Source: Lachnospiraceae bacterium (GTDB lineage: Bacteria; Bacillota; Clostridia; Lachnospirales; Lachnospiraceae). Taken from it: DNA of 58,882 nucleotides. The position numbers were made by a program, and so were the translations under genes. Shown here piece after piece: positions 34,529 to 43,584 of the stretch (its first letter is position 1; the number at the start of each line of letters is the position of its first letter). The stretch is from positions 1 to 58,882 of the forward strand of contig VSNM01000033.1 of assembly GCA_009774245.1 (NCBI GenBank), written 5' to 3'. The notes beneath the pieces were generated by a model, which saw only the letters and a program-made list of their open reading frames with translations, was not told the DNA's origin and searched no databases.

Positions 34529-34578
34529 GTTGACATAAATCAATTACATATATCTTTTTTATCAGATTTTATGTCAAC
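34529..34578 (-). promoter_or_regulatory. Candidate flhA promoter inside an 11-bp dyad
   Basis: GTTGACATAAA (34529-34539) and its exact complement (34568-34578) flank 28 bases. On the minus strand the right arm supplies TTGACA (34572-34577), then 17 bases and GATATA (34549-34554). The -35 is perfect but the -10 is weak; the dyad could also be an operator. Confidence 0.45.
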
Positions 34579-34615
34579 CCATTTTATACTGAATAATCAG
34601 TCTTTTCGACCGCCA

Positions 34616-34775
34616 GTACAGCGTTGCATAAATAACAGTGAAAAACAGTGCCTGATATTTGTGTCAGGACAAGGCGGAGGAAGGAGGCAATGCGGTGGCA
34701 TTGTTGACTGACGACAACGCGGTACTGGCGCAAATAGCAGGTGCTGTATTCACTGTTATTTACGCAATGCTGTAC
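34616..34775. mobile_element. 160-bp inverted-repeat (MITE-like) element between flhB and flhA
   Basis: The end arms (34616-34642 and 34749-34775) match at 25 of 27 bases as inverted repeats, and weaker pairing continues to about 62 bases per side. The apex contains small hairpins (CCTGA/TCAGG, CAATGC/GCATTG). No target duplication is seen. It abuts the hairpin sequence (34583-34618) shared with 1277-1316. It carries no ORF, so it is a non-autonomous repeat or a structured RNA. Confidence 0.6.
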
Positions 34776-34794
34776 TAGTATATATTCCTGCTTG

Positions 34795-35907
34795 TCAGAT
34801 TTTTCCCTGCATTTTGTATACCATCGCAAGGACCTCCGCCACCGCCTGATACAGCTCCGGCGGCACCTCCTGTCCGATATCCACATTGGCATACAGCATA
34901 CGGGCGAGCGGTTTGTTCTCCACGATCTCCACATGGCTCTCCCGCGCAATCTCCTTGATCTTCTGCGCCACATAATCGGCGCCCTTCGCGAGAACCACCG
35001 GTGCGGAGCCTGTTGCGGCATCATATCGGATCGCGACTGCGTAATGCGTCGGGTTTGTGATGACCACATCCGCCTTTGGCACATCCTGCATCATACGACG
35101 CTGCGACGCCTCGCGCATCTTGGCACGGATCTTGCCCTTGATCTGCGGATCTCCTTCTGCATTCTTGTACTCATCCTTGACTTCCTGCTTCGTCATCTTG
35201 ATGTCGTTGTTAAACTTGCGGCGCTGATAAAATAAATCCGCAAACGCGACGATCATAAACACCAGGGAAATCTTGAGTCCCATGTTGATCACCACATTAC
35301 CGATCAGCTCAATCGCCTGATTCAGAGGCATACCATAGAACTGAACCAGATATACCCAGTCGTCCTTTACAGTTGAATACACGATTGCCATGATCAGGAT
35401 AATCTTTGCTATTGATTTCAACAGCTCAATGATCTTATCCTTGGAAAACAGCCTCTTTGCACCCGATACCGGATTGAGTTTGCTGAATTTTGGCTTCAAT
35501 GGTTTCGTCGAAACCTGAAACTTAAACTGCAGCATATTGATGCCAACTGCGATCACAAGCCCGACAACAAAAAAAGGTAAGAGCTGCTTGAGCAGTTCCA
35601 GATACACGCTGTTGATCAGAACCCTGTAGTCCTCCTTCACAATACGCCCATTCCAATAAGTCGTGTACGCTGGTATCTTCTCATAGATGGTGCCAAAGAG
35701 TTTCATAAAGTTCTCACCCATATGGCCAACCCAGAACTTCAATATCAGAAAGAGCGCGATCAGCTCGACGCCGCTCGAAAGCTCCTTACTCTTGGGAACC
35801 TTGCCATCCTTGCGGGTGTCCGACTTTTTCTTGGCAGTCGGTTCCTCTGTTTTCTCTCCACCCGGTCCTTCCTGGGCAAAAAACTGCAGATTATATTCTA
35901 ATATCAC
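34795..35907 (-). CDS. flhB: FlhB, export-gate specificity switch
   Basis: A 370-residue export-gate protein: polar start (EEPTAKKKSDTRKDGKVPKSKE), four membrane helices, and a cytoplasmic domain with the self-cleaving NPTH motif (VVITNPTHYAVAIRYD, about residue 285). Cleavage there switches export from rod/hook to filament proteins. The start overlaps the fliR stop by 4 bp. Confidence 0.97.
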   Translation of the reverse strand: MILEYNLQFFAQEGPGGEKTEEPTAKKKSDTRKDGKVPKSKELSSGVELIALFLILKFWVGHMGENFMKLFGTIYEKIPAYTTYWNGRIVKEDYRVLINSVYLELLKQLLPFFVVGLVIAVGINMLQFKFQVSTKPLKPKFSKLNPVSGAKRLFSKDKIIELLKSIAKIILIMAIVYSTVKDDWVYLVQFYGMPLNQAIELIGNVVINMGLKISLVFMIVAFADLFYQRRKFNNDIKMTKQEVKDEYKNAEGDPQIKGKIRAKMREASQRRMMQDVPKADVVITNPTHYAVAIRYDAATGSAPVVLAKGADYVAQKIKEIARESHVEIVENKPLARMLYANVDIGQEVPPELYQAVAEVLAMVYKMQGKI

Positions 35908-36686
35908 ATCATGCCCTCCACCATCAAGACAATCATCTGCCGCATCTGTGTCGTGATAAAGCTGCAGACATCCGGAAGCAGCGTGATCGTCACCATGATC
36001 ACAGTAAGCCCCGCCAGCAGCTTGAGCTGAATGCCGACTGAAAACATGTTCATCTGTGGCGCAAGCTTGGCCAGCAGTCCCAACACAATATTCATCAGTG
36101 TGATGCTTGCAAACACAGGCAGGCAGATCCGAAATCCGATCACGATATATTCACTCAGAAATGCAATCAACGATTCCAGCAGTCTGTCTGTATTGATATG
36201 CACACCACTGACTGGTATCAATATGAAGGTCTCCATCAGCGCCTTGAGCAGATACCTGTGAAGCCCTGTCGTATACAGGATCAGCATCACACCATACTGC
36301 ATCAGGGCTCCCGTGATGGAAGCCTGTTCATTTGTGGTAGGATCAAATACATTCGCCATGGAGAGCCCCACCTCCATGTCGATGATCCTGCCCGCAAATA
36401 AAACAATGGAAGTACACATCTGGGCTGCCAGTCCAATCAGCAAACCCACCGACACTTCCTTCAACACAACTGTGGCAAAACCCAGTATCGTATTGTATTC
36501 CGGATAAACATGCTCCGGGCCAAAGTTATACATAATATAAGCAACGAACACGCTCAACGCGATCTTGACATTGTTTGGAACACCCCTGGTACTAAAAAAG
36601 GGAGCCACAAAGACAAAACTCGCGATCCGCACAAATACAAACAGAAAATATTCCAGTTCAGACATGGGAAAAGAAAAATTTACCAT
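35904..36686 (-). CDS. fliR: FliR, export-gate protein
   Basis: A 260-residue membrane protein with about six helices, starting MVNFSFPMSELEYFLFVFVRI, then APFFSTRGVPNNVKIALSV and the GLSMANVFDPTTNEQASITG loop typical of FliR. FliR with FliP and FliQ forms the conical export channel. It follows fliQ by 21 bp and overlaps flhB by 4 bp. Confidence 0.96.
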   Translation of the reverse strand: MVNFSFPMSELEYFLFVFVRIASFVFVAPFFSTRGVPNNVKIALSVFVAYIMYNFGPEHVYPEYNTILGFATVVLKEVSVGLLIGLAAQMCTSIVLFAGRIIDMEVGLSMANVFDPTTNEQASITGALMQYGVMLILYTTGLHRYLLKALMETFILIPVSGVHINTDRLLESLIAFLSEYIVIGFRICLPVFASITLMNIVLGLLAKLAPQMNMFSVGIQLKLLAGLTVIMVTITLLPDVCSFITTQMRQMIVLMVEGMM

Positions 36687-36707
36687 ACTGTGCAGTCCTC
36701 TCCTCCT

Positions 36708-36977
36708 CTATCTGATATACAGAGAAAAATTCTGCCATAAATCTGTCATGTAAGTCGTCATGTTATTTAGCATCCAGTCTCCCAAAAGCATCAGACAGAG
36801 AAACATCCCTACAATCTTAGGCACAAAGGTGAGCGTCTGCTCCTGAATCGAAGTCACTGTCTGAAAAATACTAATGGCAAGACCGATCACCAGCGACACA
36901 ATCAGCGGAGGCGCTGCCGTCTTGAGTACTACAAACAGTCCTTCCTTCATGATATCTGTTACCATCTCTGTCGTCAT
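36708..36977 (-). CDS. fliQ: FliQ, export-gate protein
   Basis: An 89-residue protein with two helices: VLKTAAPPLIVSLVIGLAIS and IVGMFLCLMLLGDWMLNNM, with the conserved FQTVTSIQEQTLTFVPKI between them. It is the small subunit of the FliPQR channel. Confidence 0.96.
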   Translation of the reverse strand: MTTEMVTDIMKEGLFVVLKTAAPPLIVSLVIGLAISIFQTVTSIQEQTLTFVPKIVGMFLCLMLLGDWMLNNMTTYMTDLWQNFSLYIR

Positions 36978-37070
36978 CTTACATCCATCTCCCTTCTTCT
37001 ATTACGAGTTCCTTCTATCTACAAGCTACAAGCTCTGACAAGCTCTCCTGCCCTCTGACATCGCAACCGG

Positions 37071-37979
37071 TCAGTAAAAACTCTGCACCAGATACACGAT
37101 CACCAGATTCCATCCATCCGCCAGCACAAACAGCAGAATCTTAAACGGCATGGAGATCGTCGTCGGTGGCAGCATCATCATACCCATACTCATCAATACA
37201 GATGCGACTACCATATCGATCACGATAAATGGTATATAGATCATAAACCCAATGATAAAAGCTGTGCGAAGCTCACTGACAATAAAGGACGGAATCAAAA
37301 CCGTCGTCGGCACCTGAGCCTCCGTCTCACCGTCCCACGCAGTATTGGACATCTGCATAAAGACATCAATATCCTTCATCTGCGTCTGTTCAAACATAAA
37401 ATGCCTCATCGGAGCGGCTGCAGTCTCAATTGCCTCCTCAAATCCGATCTCACCCGCATCGTATGGCACGACTGCCTCCGTATAGATCTGACTAAATACC
37501 GGCTGCATGATAAAAAAGGTGAGAAACAAAGAAATCGCAATCAACACCTGATTGGGAGGCGCTGACTGTGTATTTAATGCCTGTCTCGTGAAATGCAGCA
37601 CGATCAATATTCTGGTGAATGATGTAATCGTTACCAACAGGATCGGCAATACAGCGATCGCTGTCAATATCAGAAGTATTCTCAGGTTTCCATTGAGCTC
37701 ACCATTTCCACTGTCATATGTGATGATGAGATTATTGGCGATATTCAACTCCTGAAGCTCTTCACCGGTCTGAGCCGAACCGGGCTCATTGATATTCGTG
37801 CGGTTCTCGTTTTCCTCCTGACGGTTGTCCAAAATCTGCTCCGCAGCTGCCCCGTCATCCTCAGTCGTCGCATGAACCACAGCGACATCCGCCAGCAGTA
37901 TCACCACCACCAGACAAAGCATATATGCAATTTTTCGAAGCTCCTGACTGATCTTGTATTTCTTGACCTTATTCTTCAT
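37071..37979 (-). CDS. fliP: FliP, export-gate protein
   Basis: A 302-residue protein with an N-terminal signal/helix (IAYMLCLVVVILLADVAVVHA), a variable acidic stretch, then the FliP core: ITSFTRILIVLHFTRQALNTQSAPPNQVLI, MQPVFSQIYTEAVVPY and the final helices with MMLPPTTISMPFKILLFVL. It forms the channel core with FliQ and FliR. It lies 70 bp after fliO. Confidence 0.97.
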   Translation of the reverse strand: MKNKVKKYKISQELRKIAYMLCLVVVILLADVAVVHATTEDDGAAAEQILDNRQEENENRTNINEPGSAQTGEELQELNIANNLIITYDSGNGELNGNLRILLILTAIAVLPILLVTITSFTRILIVLHFTRQALNTQSAPPNQVLIAISLFLTFFIMQPVFSQIYTEAVVPYDAGEIGFEEAIETAAAPMRHFMFEQTQMKDIDVFMQMSNTAWDGETEAQVPTTVLIPSFIVSELRTAFIIGFMIYIPFIVIDMVVASVLMSMGMMMLPPTTISMPFKILLFVLADGWNLVIVYLVQSFY

Positions 37980-38048
37980 ATCAGATTATCCCTATGCCTC
38001 ACATACTCGTTTGTCAGCCTGACGCAACCATCTTTTATACCGGATCTA

Positions 38049-38417
38049 TTACTGCCTCCTGAATTTGTCAAAAATATCCTTAAACCTGATATTGTCTGGC
38101 TGCTCTGCCTCTGTCCCTTTCGTGCCCAGCGCCGCGATATCATCCTCTGTCAGCTCGCCGAGCAGAGTGACCGTATCCTTACAGACCACATAAGAAAAAT
38201 ATTTCTTACCGATTTTCACAACCTGTATATATTTGGTCTGCGCGATCTTATAGGTTTCCAATATCTCCACATGAGAACCTGCAAGTCTTCCTTTCTGAAG
38301 ACCTGCAGTGAGCTTTGTGGCAAAATATGTAAGAGCCAGGACAAATATAAATATCAGTATCGTAGTCAACAGCTGTCCAATAGAGTCAAACCTTTTTGAT
38401 GTCGATGATAAAAGCAT
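38049..38417 (-). CDS. fliO: FliO, export-gate assembly protein
   Basis: A 122-residue protein with one N-terminal helix (LLTTILIFIFVLALTYFAT) and a small beta-rich cytoplasmic part (HVEILETYKIAQTKYIQVVKIGKKY broken over two strands, VTLLGEL). FliO (FliZ) helps assemble the FliP ring. It lies in the standard cheY-fliO-fliP order, 5 bp after cheY. Confidence 0.88.
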   Translation of the reverse strand: MLLSSTSKRFDSIGQLLTTILIFIFVLALTYFATKLTAGLQKGRLAGSHVEILETYKIAQTKYIQVVKIGKKYFSYVVCKDTVTLLGELTEDDIAALGTKGTEAEQPDNIRFKDIFDKFRRQ

Positions 38418-38422
38418 ACTTC

Positions 38423-38785
38423 CTAGCCTACAACCTTCTTAACAGCCTCCAGAACGCGCTCCGCCTGGAAAGGCTTCACGATAAAATCCTTCGCTCCGGA
38501 CTGTATCGCCTCGATAACCATCGCCTGCTGTCCCATCGCAGAACACATAATCACATTTGCGCCCGGATCAATTGCCTTGATCGCTTTGAGCGTCTGAATG
38601 CCATCCATCTCAGGCATTGTGATATCAAGAAGTGTCAAATCCGGCGATGCCTCCTTGTACTTGTCAACTGCAATCTTTCCATTCTCAGCCTCAGCCGCAA
38701 TCTCATACCCGTTTTTTGTCAGTATGTCCTTAATCATCATTCTCATGAATGCAGCATCGTCTACGATCAGTATTCTCTTCCCCAT
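38423..38785 (-). CDS. cheY: CheY, chemotaxis response regulator
   Basis: A 120-residue single receiver domain. The acidic pair is Asp9-Asp10 (ILIVDDAAFMR), the phospho-acceptor is Asp54 (LLDITMPEMDG), Ser in MCSAMGQ and Lys in FIVKPFQ complete the site. Phospho-CheY binds FliM/FliY and alters rotation. The ATG at 38785 starts the family sequence; AAAGGAC lies 11 bases upstream. Confidence 0.97.
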   Translation of the reverse strand: MGKRILIVDDAAFMRMMIKDILTKNGYEIAAEAENGKIAVDKYKEASPDLTLLDITMPEMDGIQTLKAIKAIDPGANVIMCSAMGQQAMVIEAIQSGAKDFIVKPFQAERVLEAVKKVVG

Positions 38786-38842
38786 AATCAATCTTGTCCT
38801 TTCTACAATCAAAAATCATTACTTGAAATAATATGCTTCTCT

Positions 38843-40078
38843 TTATTTTATTATTTCCATAATTCTCACGCCAAAGCTCTCCTCGATAACAACAACCTCG
38901 CCCTTCGCAACGAACTTGCCATTCACAAGGACATCGATCGGCTCACCGGCAATCTTATCAAGCTCTATAATAGTACCAGGGGCAAACTCCAGAATATCTG
39001 AGATAGATTTGCTGGTTCTTCCCAACTCTACTGTTACCTCCAACGGAACATCCCTGATCAGGCCAATGCTCTCCGCACTTACCATCTCGCCCTGTCCCGG
39101 CGCAAAGTTCTGGAACTGAGCAGGCTGTATATTTACATTAGGCATTCCGTATCCCATTGGCATTCCCATCTGCGGCTGCATTCCGTATCCGCCCTGTGGC
39201 ATTCCCATCTGTGGCTGCATTCCATATCCTCCCTGCGGCATTCCCATCTGCGGCTGCATTCCCATATCCATACCGCCCTGTGGCTGCATTGCAGGAGCCG
39301 GTGCAGGTGCCGGAGCTGGCGCAGGACTTGGTGCCGGTGCCGGACTCGGTGCCGGTTCAGCTGCGCCTCCGCCCATTTGCTGTGCCATAAATGTCTCATA
39401 GACAGATTTTGCAAAATCAAGAGGATACAACTGCATCAGGGTGGAATCTACCAGATCATCAATCTGCAGTCTGAAGGAAACCTTGACAAACCGATCCTCA
39501 AGGAACGGTGACAACTCGCCCGGATCTTTGGAATGCAGATCCACAAGACTCGACTCCGGCGGGCTGATATCGATCGTCTTTCCAAGCATGGAAGAGAGGG
39601 AAGTCGACGACGATCCCATCATCTGATTCATAGCCTCGGAAATCGCGCTCAGATGCAGTTCACTGAGCTCTCCCTCCACATTAGTGCCGTCACCACCCAT
39701 CATCAGGTCAGTGATCACCTTCACATCATGTTCCTTTAACACCAGGATGTTCGTGCCGTTTAACCCGACTGTATATTTGATCTGGATAAACACACACGGC
39801 CTCTCGTAGGCATCCAGCACATCCTGCCAGTTACACATCTCCACGACAGGCGTTGTGATATTTACCTTTTTGTTAACAAGTGAAAAAAGCGTCGTGGCCG
39901 AGGTACCCATACTGATATTGGCTACCTCTCCTATCGCGTCTTTTTCTATATCGGTGAGATCGTCCCCGCCTGAACTACCCGCTACGGCTGTCGCCGTATC
40001 TGCCGCTCCGGAATCCGCTGACAAATCTACACCGTTCAACAATGCATTGATTTCATCCTGAGATAACATACCATCCAT
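38843..40078 (-). CDS. fliY: FliY, motor switch protein and CheY-P phosphatase
   Basis: A 411-residue switch protein: an N-terminal FliM/CheY-P-binding peptide (MLSQDEINALLNGVD), a CheC-like phosphatase domain (EKDAIGEVANISMGTSATTLFS; second site LSAISEAMNQMMGSS), a low-complexity linker (about 235-320) and a C-terminal FliN domain (VTVELGRTSKSISDILEFAPGTII and so on). The linker is Ala/Pro-rich, then has 13-residue Gly/Met/Gln/Pro repeats encoded by 39-bp DNA repeats. Confidence 0.95.
   Translation of the reverse strand: MDGMLSQDEINALLNGVDLSADSGAADTATAVAGSSGGDDLTDIEKDAIGEVANISMGTSATTLFSLVNKKVNITTPVVEMCNWQDVLDAYERPCVFIQIKYTVGLNGTNILVLKEHDVKVITDLMMGGDGTNVEGELSELHLSAISEAMNQMMGSSSTSLSSMLGKTIDISPPESSLVDLHSKDPGELSPFLEDRFVKVSFRLQIDDLVDSTLMQLYPLDFAKSVYETFMAQQMGGGAAEPAPSPAPAPSPAPAPAPAPAPAMQPQGGMDMGMQPQMGMPQGGYGMQPQMGMPQGGYGMQPQMGMPMGYGMPNVNIQPAQFQNFAPGQGEMVSAESIGLIRDVPLEVTVELGRTSKSISDILEFAPGTIIELDKIAGEPIDVLVNGKFVAKGEVVVIEESFGVRIMEIIK
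39157..39275 (-). repeat. 39-bp tandem repeats in the fliY linker
   Basis: About two and a half in-frame copies of a 39-bp unit encode GGYGMQPQMGMPQ. Differences between copies are mostly at third codon positions. Copy number could vary between strains without breaking the frame. Confidence 0.85.
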
Positions 40079-40082
40079 TGTC

Positions 40083-41063
40083 TTATTCCTCCTCCCTCAC
40101 TACTGATGTTACCCTTACTGCGTATGCCTCCTTGCTTGCACCCGGCACAGCACTAAATTTCTTAATATCCCCCACATATACATCCAGTTCATCATCGACC
40201 TTGGAATCAAGTCGTATGATGTCGCCTACCTGTATATTTACAAAATCATTCACTGTTATGACGCTCTTACCGAGGACTGCCTTAACAGGAACATCCACTC
40301 TGCGAATCATTGACTCAATAAACTGCTCATAATCCTCATCATCCATTTTCTGCAGGCTGGAATACCAGAACTTCGTATTTAAGCGGTCCATGACAGTTTC
40401 CAGCGTAAAAAACGGAAGACATACGTTCATCAATCCCTCCACATCACCAATCTTGACATTCATGGTCACTAACGCCACCATATCGCTCGGTGATATGATC
40501 TGAGCAAACTGCGGATTCGTCTCAATCCTCTCCAGATACGGATTCACCTCCGCCACATTTTTCCATGGTTCCCTGAGAAGCTGCATACAGATCACCATGA
40601 TTCGCTCTATGATGCTCATCTCTATTTCCGTAAAATCTCTTGCCTTGTCAAGCGCCTCTCCTCTGCCTCCCAGCATTCGGTCGATAATCGCATACCCCAG
40701 CCCGCTCGTCAACTCCATGATGATCGAGCCCGGCATCGGTGAAAAATTGACTACCGTAAGTAATACCGGATTGGACAGAGCATTGGAAAACTCTGCAAAA
40801 GTTACGGTCTCGGAGCTCGCAACACTTACCTGTACATTCTTTCTAAGATATACAGGGAGATTTGTTGATAACAGTCTTCCATAATGATCAAAAATCATGT
40901 TTAAAGTTCTTAAATGCTCTTTCGAGAATTTAGCAGGCCGGCTAAAGTCATAATTTTTGGCTTGTCGCTCGTCCTTCTCCTGCATATCCTCCACATCAAG
41001 TTCGCCGGAGCTCAAGGCTGCCAGCAAACTGTCTATTTCGCTTTGCGATAATACCTCTCCCAT
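40083..41063 (-). CDS. fliM: FliM, flagellar motor switch protein
   Basis: A 326-residue C-ring protein: N-terminal CheY-P binding peptide (VLSQSEIDSLLAAL), middle CheC-like domain (FDHYGRLLSTNLPVYLR, IIDRMLGGRGEAL) and C-terminal SpoA/FliN-like domain (VKAVLGKSVITVNDFVNIQVGDII). The ATG at 41063 is chosen over a GTG four codons upstream because the family peptide starts there. Confidence 0.97.
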   Translation of the reverse strand: MGEVLSQSEIDSLLAALSSGELDVEDMQEKDERQAKNYDFSRPAKFSKEHLRTLNMIFDHYGRLLSTNLPVYLRKNVQVSVASSETVTFAEFSNALSNPVLLTVVNFSPMPGSIIMELTSGLGYAIIDRMLGGRGEALDKARDFTEIEMSIIERIMVICMQLLREPWKNVAEVNPYLERIETNPQFAQIISPSDMVALVTMNVKIGDVEGLMNVCLPFFTLETVMDRLNTKFWYSSLQKMDDEDYEQFIESMIRRVDVPVKAVLGKSVITVNDFVNIQVGDIIRLDSKVDDELDVYVGDIKKFSAVPGASKEAYAVRVTSVVREEE

Positions 41064-41135
41064 GTAGTTAATCACCCCCTACATATTAATAATCCCCTAT
41101 TCTTCTGCCATCCGGACTTCCGTGTCAAAGTTCCG

Positions 41136-41648
41136 CTAATTGTAAAGGAAATTGTATGACACACTGTAGATAAAGGTCGAATCAAAACGCTCCTGAAGCT
41201 TCGCCAGAATCTCTGCCTTGATCGCCTCGGAACTGCTCCTCGCATCATCCACTGTATAATTACCCATGACCTCAAACACGATATCCTTGATGATACCATC
41301 CATATCCGCCATCGTTTCGGAATAATTCTTATAATCCTTGTTCTTGGTATCAAGCGACAGTGACACACTGCCCACAGCATAATGGTCTGCCCCATCCTCA
41401 CCCTTCTTCAAAGGAATGGTCAGATCGCCCTCAACATTGTGGACAGCCGTGTCAGCCATGGATACAGCCTGTGTATGTTCTGACTCCGGCAGCCCGTTGA
41501 TCTCAATGCCGACAAGCGCCGAAATATCTGACACCAGCTTCGCTGTTTTCTTGGAGGCGCTTGACACGCTCACCATCATGATCGCTGACAGCACAATGTT
41601 GACAACAAGTAATGCCAGAATGATAATAGACAACAGATTTCGTTTCAT
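41136..41648 (-). CDS. fliL: FliL, stator-associated protein
   Basis: A 170-residue protein with an N-terminal helix (LSIIILALLVVNIVLSAIMMV) and an extracytoplasmic domain of the FliL/stomatin-like type (VGSVSLSLDTKNKDYKNY, YTVDDARSSSEAIKAEILAKL). FliL rings around the stator. The ATG at 41648 has AGGGGA 9 bases upstream; a GTG at 41666 would overlap motB. Confidence 0.88.
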   Translation of the reverse strand: MKRNLLSIIILALLVVNIVLSAIMMVSVSSASKKTAKLVSDISALVGIEINGLPESEHTQAVSMADTAVHNVEGDLTIPLKKGEDGADHYAVGSVSLSLDTKNKDYKNYSETMADMDGIIKDIVFEVMGNYTVDDARSSSEAIKAEILAKLQERFDSTFIYSVSYNFLYN

Positions 41649-41665
41649 TTCATTTTCCCCTTTCA

Positions 41666-42562
41666 CTAACGAGCGCTTAATGCGTTGTATATTTTTATCT
41701 CAACACGTCTGTTTTTGGCTCTTCCCTCAGGTGTAGCATTGTCCGCGATCGGCATATACTCCCCTCTGCCGGAATGCTTCACAATAGCAGGATCAAGCGA
41801 CGCATTCTCCTTCAGATAGTCAAAAACCGCCTGTGCCCTGTAGCTGCTGAGCACATCGTTATTCTCATATCTGCCGCCGTTTAACGGCACCGAATCCGTA
41901 TGTCCCTCGATCTCAATCTCCGAATCCGCGTACTTTGTGAGAAGCACGCCGATCTTATTTAATACCGGTACCGCATCAGACTTAATGTCTGCTCTGCCTG
42001 AGTCAAACAAAAAAGCACCGTTTAATGTAAGCGTCACATAATCCGCATTGAAGTCCACGTCCACCTGATCTGACATCATGCTCTCCGCGAGTGCCTCCTC
42101 AATCTTCTCCGCAAGCGCCTCAGAAAGCTTCATCTTCTCCAGCTCAAGCTCGGCGACCGCACTCTGCAGCGATTCGAGCTCCGCCTGCGACATATCAAGC
42201 TGTTCCGCGGCGTCCTTGAGTTTGTCATCTGCAGAACCGCCCGGCTTTGTCGGATCTTCGATCGTGGAATCCGCCTCCGCAGTTTTTCCGCTCGTATTTA
42301 TGTACTCGTCAAGCATATTGAGCTGGCTCACGCCATTACTCACCAGGATTCCGTCCCCGACTGCCTTCGAGCCGGCCTGAAAGATGCTGATGGTTGACTG
42401 AAACGATCTCGCAACCTCCTCAAATTTCGCAGCGTCGACCTCCGACATTGAGAACAAAAGCACAAAGAAACACATCAGCAGTGTCATCATATCCGAAAAA
42501 GTACTCATCCATGGCGCCGGGGTTCCGGGTGGGAGTTTGAACTCTTCCTTCTTCTTCGCCAT
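41666..42562 (-). CDS. motB: MotB, stator protein
   Basis: A 298-residue stator subunit: a single helix with the proton/ion-carrying Asp (APWMSTFSDMMTLLMCFFVL), a long coiled/plug region and a C-terminal OmpA-like peptidoglycan-binding domain (IEGHTDSVPLNGG, SYRAQAVFDYL, GRAKNRRVEIKI). The start and the motA stop share one base (TAATG-type), so translation is coupled. Confidence 0.96.
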   Translation of the reverse strand: MAKKKEEFKLPPGTPAPWMSTFSDMMTLLMCFFVLLFSMSEVDAAKFEEVARSFQSTISIFQAGSKAVGDGILVSNGVSQLNMLDEYINTSGKTAEADSTIEDPTKPGGSADDKLKDAAEQLDMSQAELESLQSAVAELELEKMKLSEALAEKIEEALAESMMSDQVDVDFNADYVTLTLNGAFLFDSGRADIKSDAVPVLNKIGVLLTKYADSEIEIEGHTDSVPLNGGRYENNDVLSSYRAQAVFDYLKENASLDPAIVKHSGRGEYMPIADNATPEGRAKNRRVEIKIYNALSAR

Positions 42563-43371
42563 TAAGCCTCACCTCCAGCTCCTGCTCCCGCTCCATTCTC
42601 CTCCTGGGAAGGTCTGTCCTTAGGTGACAGGAACGATTTGAGTTTCTCCTCGATCACGCGCGGGTTCTCACCTGCCTGTATGGAAAGAAGTCCCTCTATC
42701 ATGATCTCTTTCGCCTGCATCTCTACAGCATTGTTCGCCTGCAGCTTGTTTGACGTCGGCGTACAGATCCAGTTTGCAAGCATCGAACCGTAGAATGTCG
42801 TGATCAGTGCGACACCCATCTTCGGACCGATCGATGACGGATCGGACATGTTATTCAACATACAGATCAGACCAACCAGTGTACCGATCATACCCCACGC
42901 AGGTCCCATGGCACCCAGATTGTCCCAAAATCCTGATCTCAATTTGTGCCGGCTGTCTATACTGTTCATCTCCGTCTCAAGGATTCCTCTTACCAGCTCC
43001 GGATCTGTACCGTCAACGATCAGCATGATGCCCTTTTTCATAAACTCATCCTCGAGATTTCCGGCCGCTTCCTCCAGAGAGAGAAGCCCTTCCTTTCTCG
43101 CAACGTTGGATAATTCAATAATTTTTGCGATCATCTCCGGGACATTGACATTAACAGGTTTAAAAATCAATGCGATACTCTTGAGACCACCGACAAAGTT
43201 TGGCATACTCACTGACATCATTGTCGCAAAGACCGCTCCTCCAAAGGTAATCAGTGCTGATGGCAAGCTGACAAAGTATCCAAATCCGCTCACACCGCCC
43301 GCCGAGTCAATCATACCATACAAAACCAGGACAAAGCACACAATCATACCCACCAAAGACGCTATATCCAC
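42562..43371 (-). CDS. motA: MotA, stator protein
   Basis: A 269-residue protein with four membrane helices. Family parts: IASLVGMIVCFVLVLYG, VARKEGLLSLEEA in the cytoplasmic loop, RSGFWDNLGAMGPAWGMIGTLVGLI and GPKMGVALITTFYGSMLAN. It starts with GTG (GGGG about 10 bases upstream). It lies 214 bp after flbD, with a hairpin at 43407-43453 in the gap. Confidence 0.96.
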   Translation of the reverse strand: MDIASLVGMIVCFVLVLYGMIDSAGGVSGFGYFVSLPSALITFGGAVFATMMSVSMPNFVGGLKSIALIFKPVNVNVPEMIAKIIELSNVARKEGLLSLEEAAGNLEDEFMKKGIMLIVDGTDPELVRGILETEMNSIDSRHKLRSGFWDNLGAMGPAWGMIGTLVGLICMLNNMSDPSSIGPKMGVALITTFYGSMLANWICTPTSNKLQANNAVEMQAKEIMIEGLLSIQAGENPRVIEEKLKSFLSPKDRPSQEENGAGAGAGGEA

Positions 43372-43406
43372 TATTACACACCCCTTTTTCGTTAAGTTTC
43401 AAGTTC

Positions 43407-43453
43407 AAAAGGCACACTGTCCAAAAGACACAATATTATCCCGTATGCCTTTT
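43407..43453. promoter_or_regulatory. Hairpin in the flbD-motA spacer
   Basis: AAAAGGCA (43407-43414) pairs with TGCCTTTT (43446-43453), with TGTC/GACA nested inside. Short T-runs follow on both sides. It may be a weak terminator or an RNA processing site setting motA levels. Confidence 0.4.
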
Positions 43454-43584
43454 TCTCCATATGTATATCATACTGTAAGGTTACATAAATTGCAACAATT
43501 TTCTGAAAATTTTCTCAAATTTTATCAATTTGCTACATTCTGTAAACCAATTATGCGGTGATCTCTCTACTCACTCCACAATTT

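Noticed and set aside
43372..43584. Sigma-28 promoter for motAB
   Set aside because: No TAAA-N15-GCCGATAA-like sequence is present in the flbD-motA spacer.
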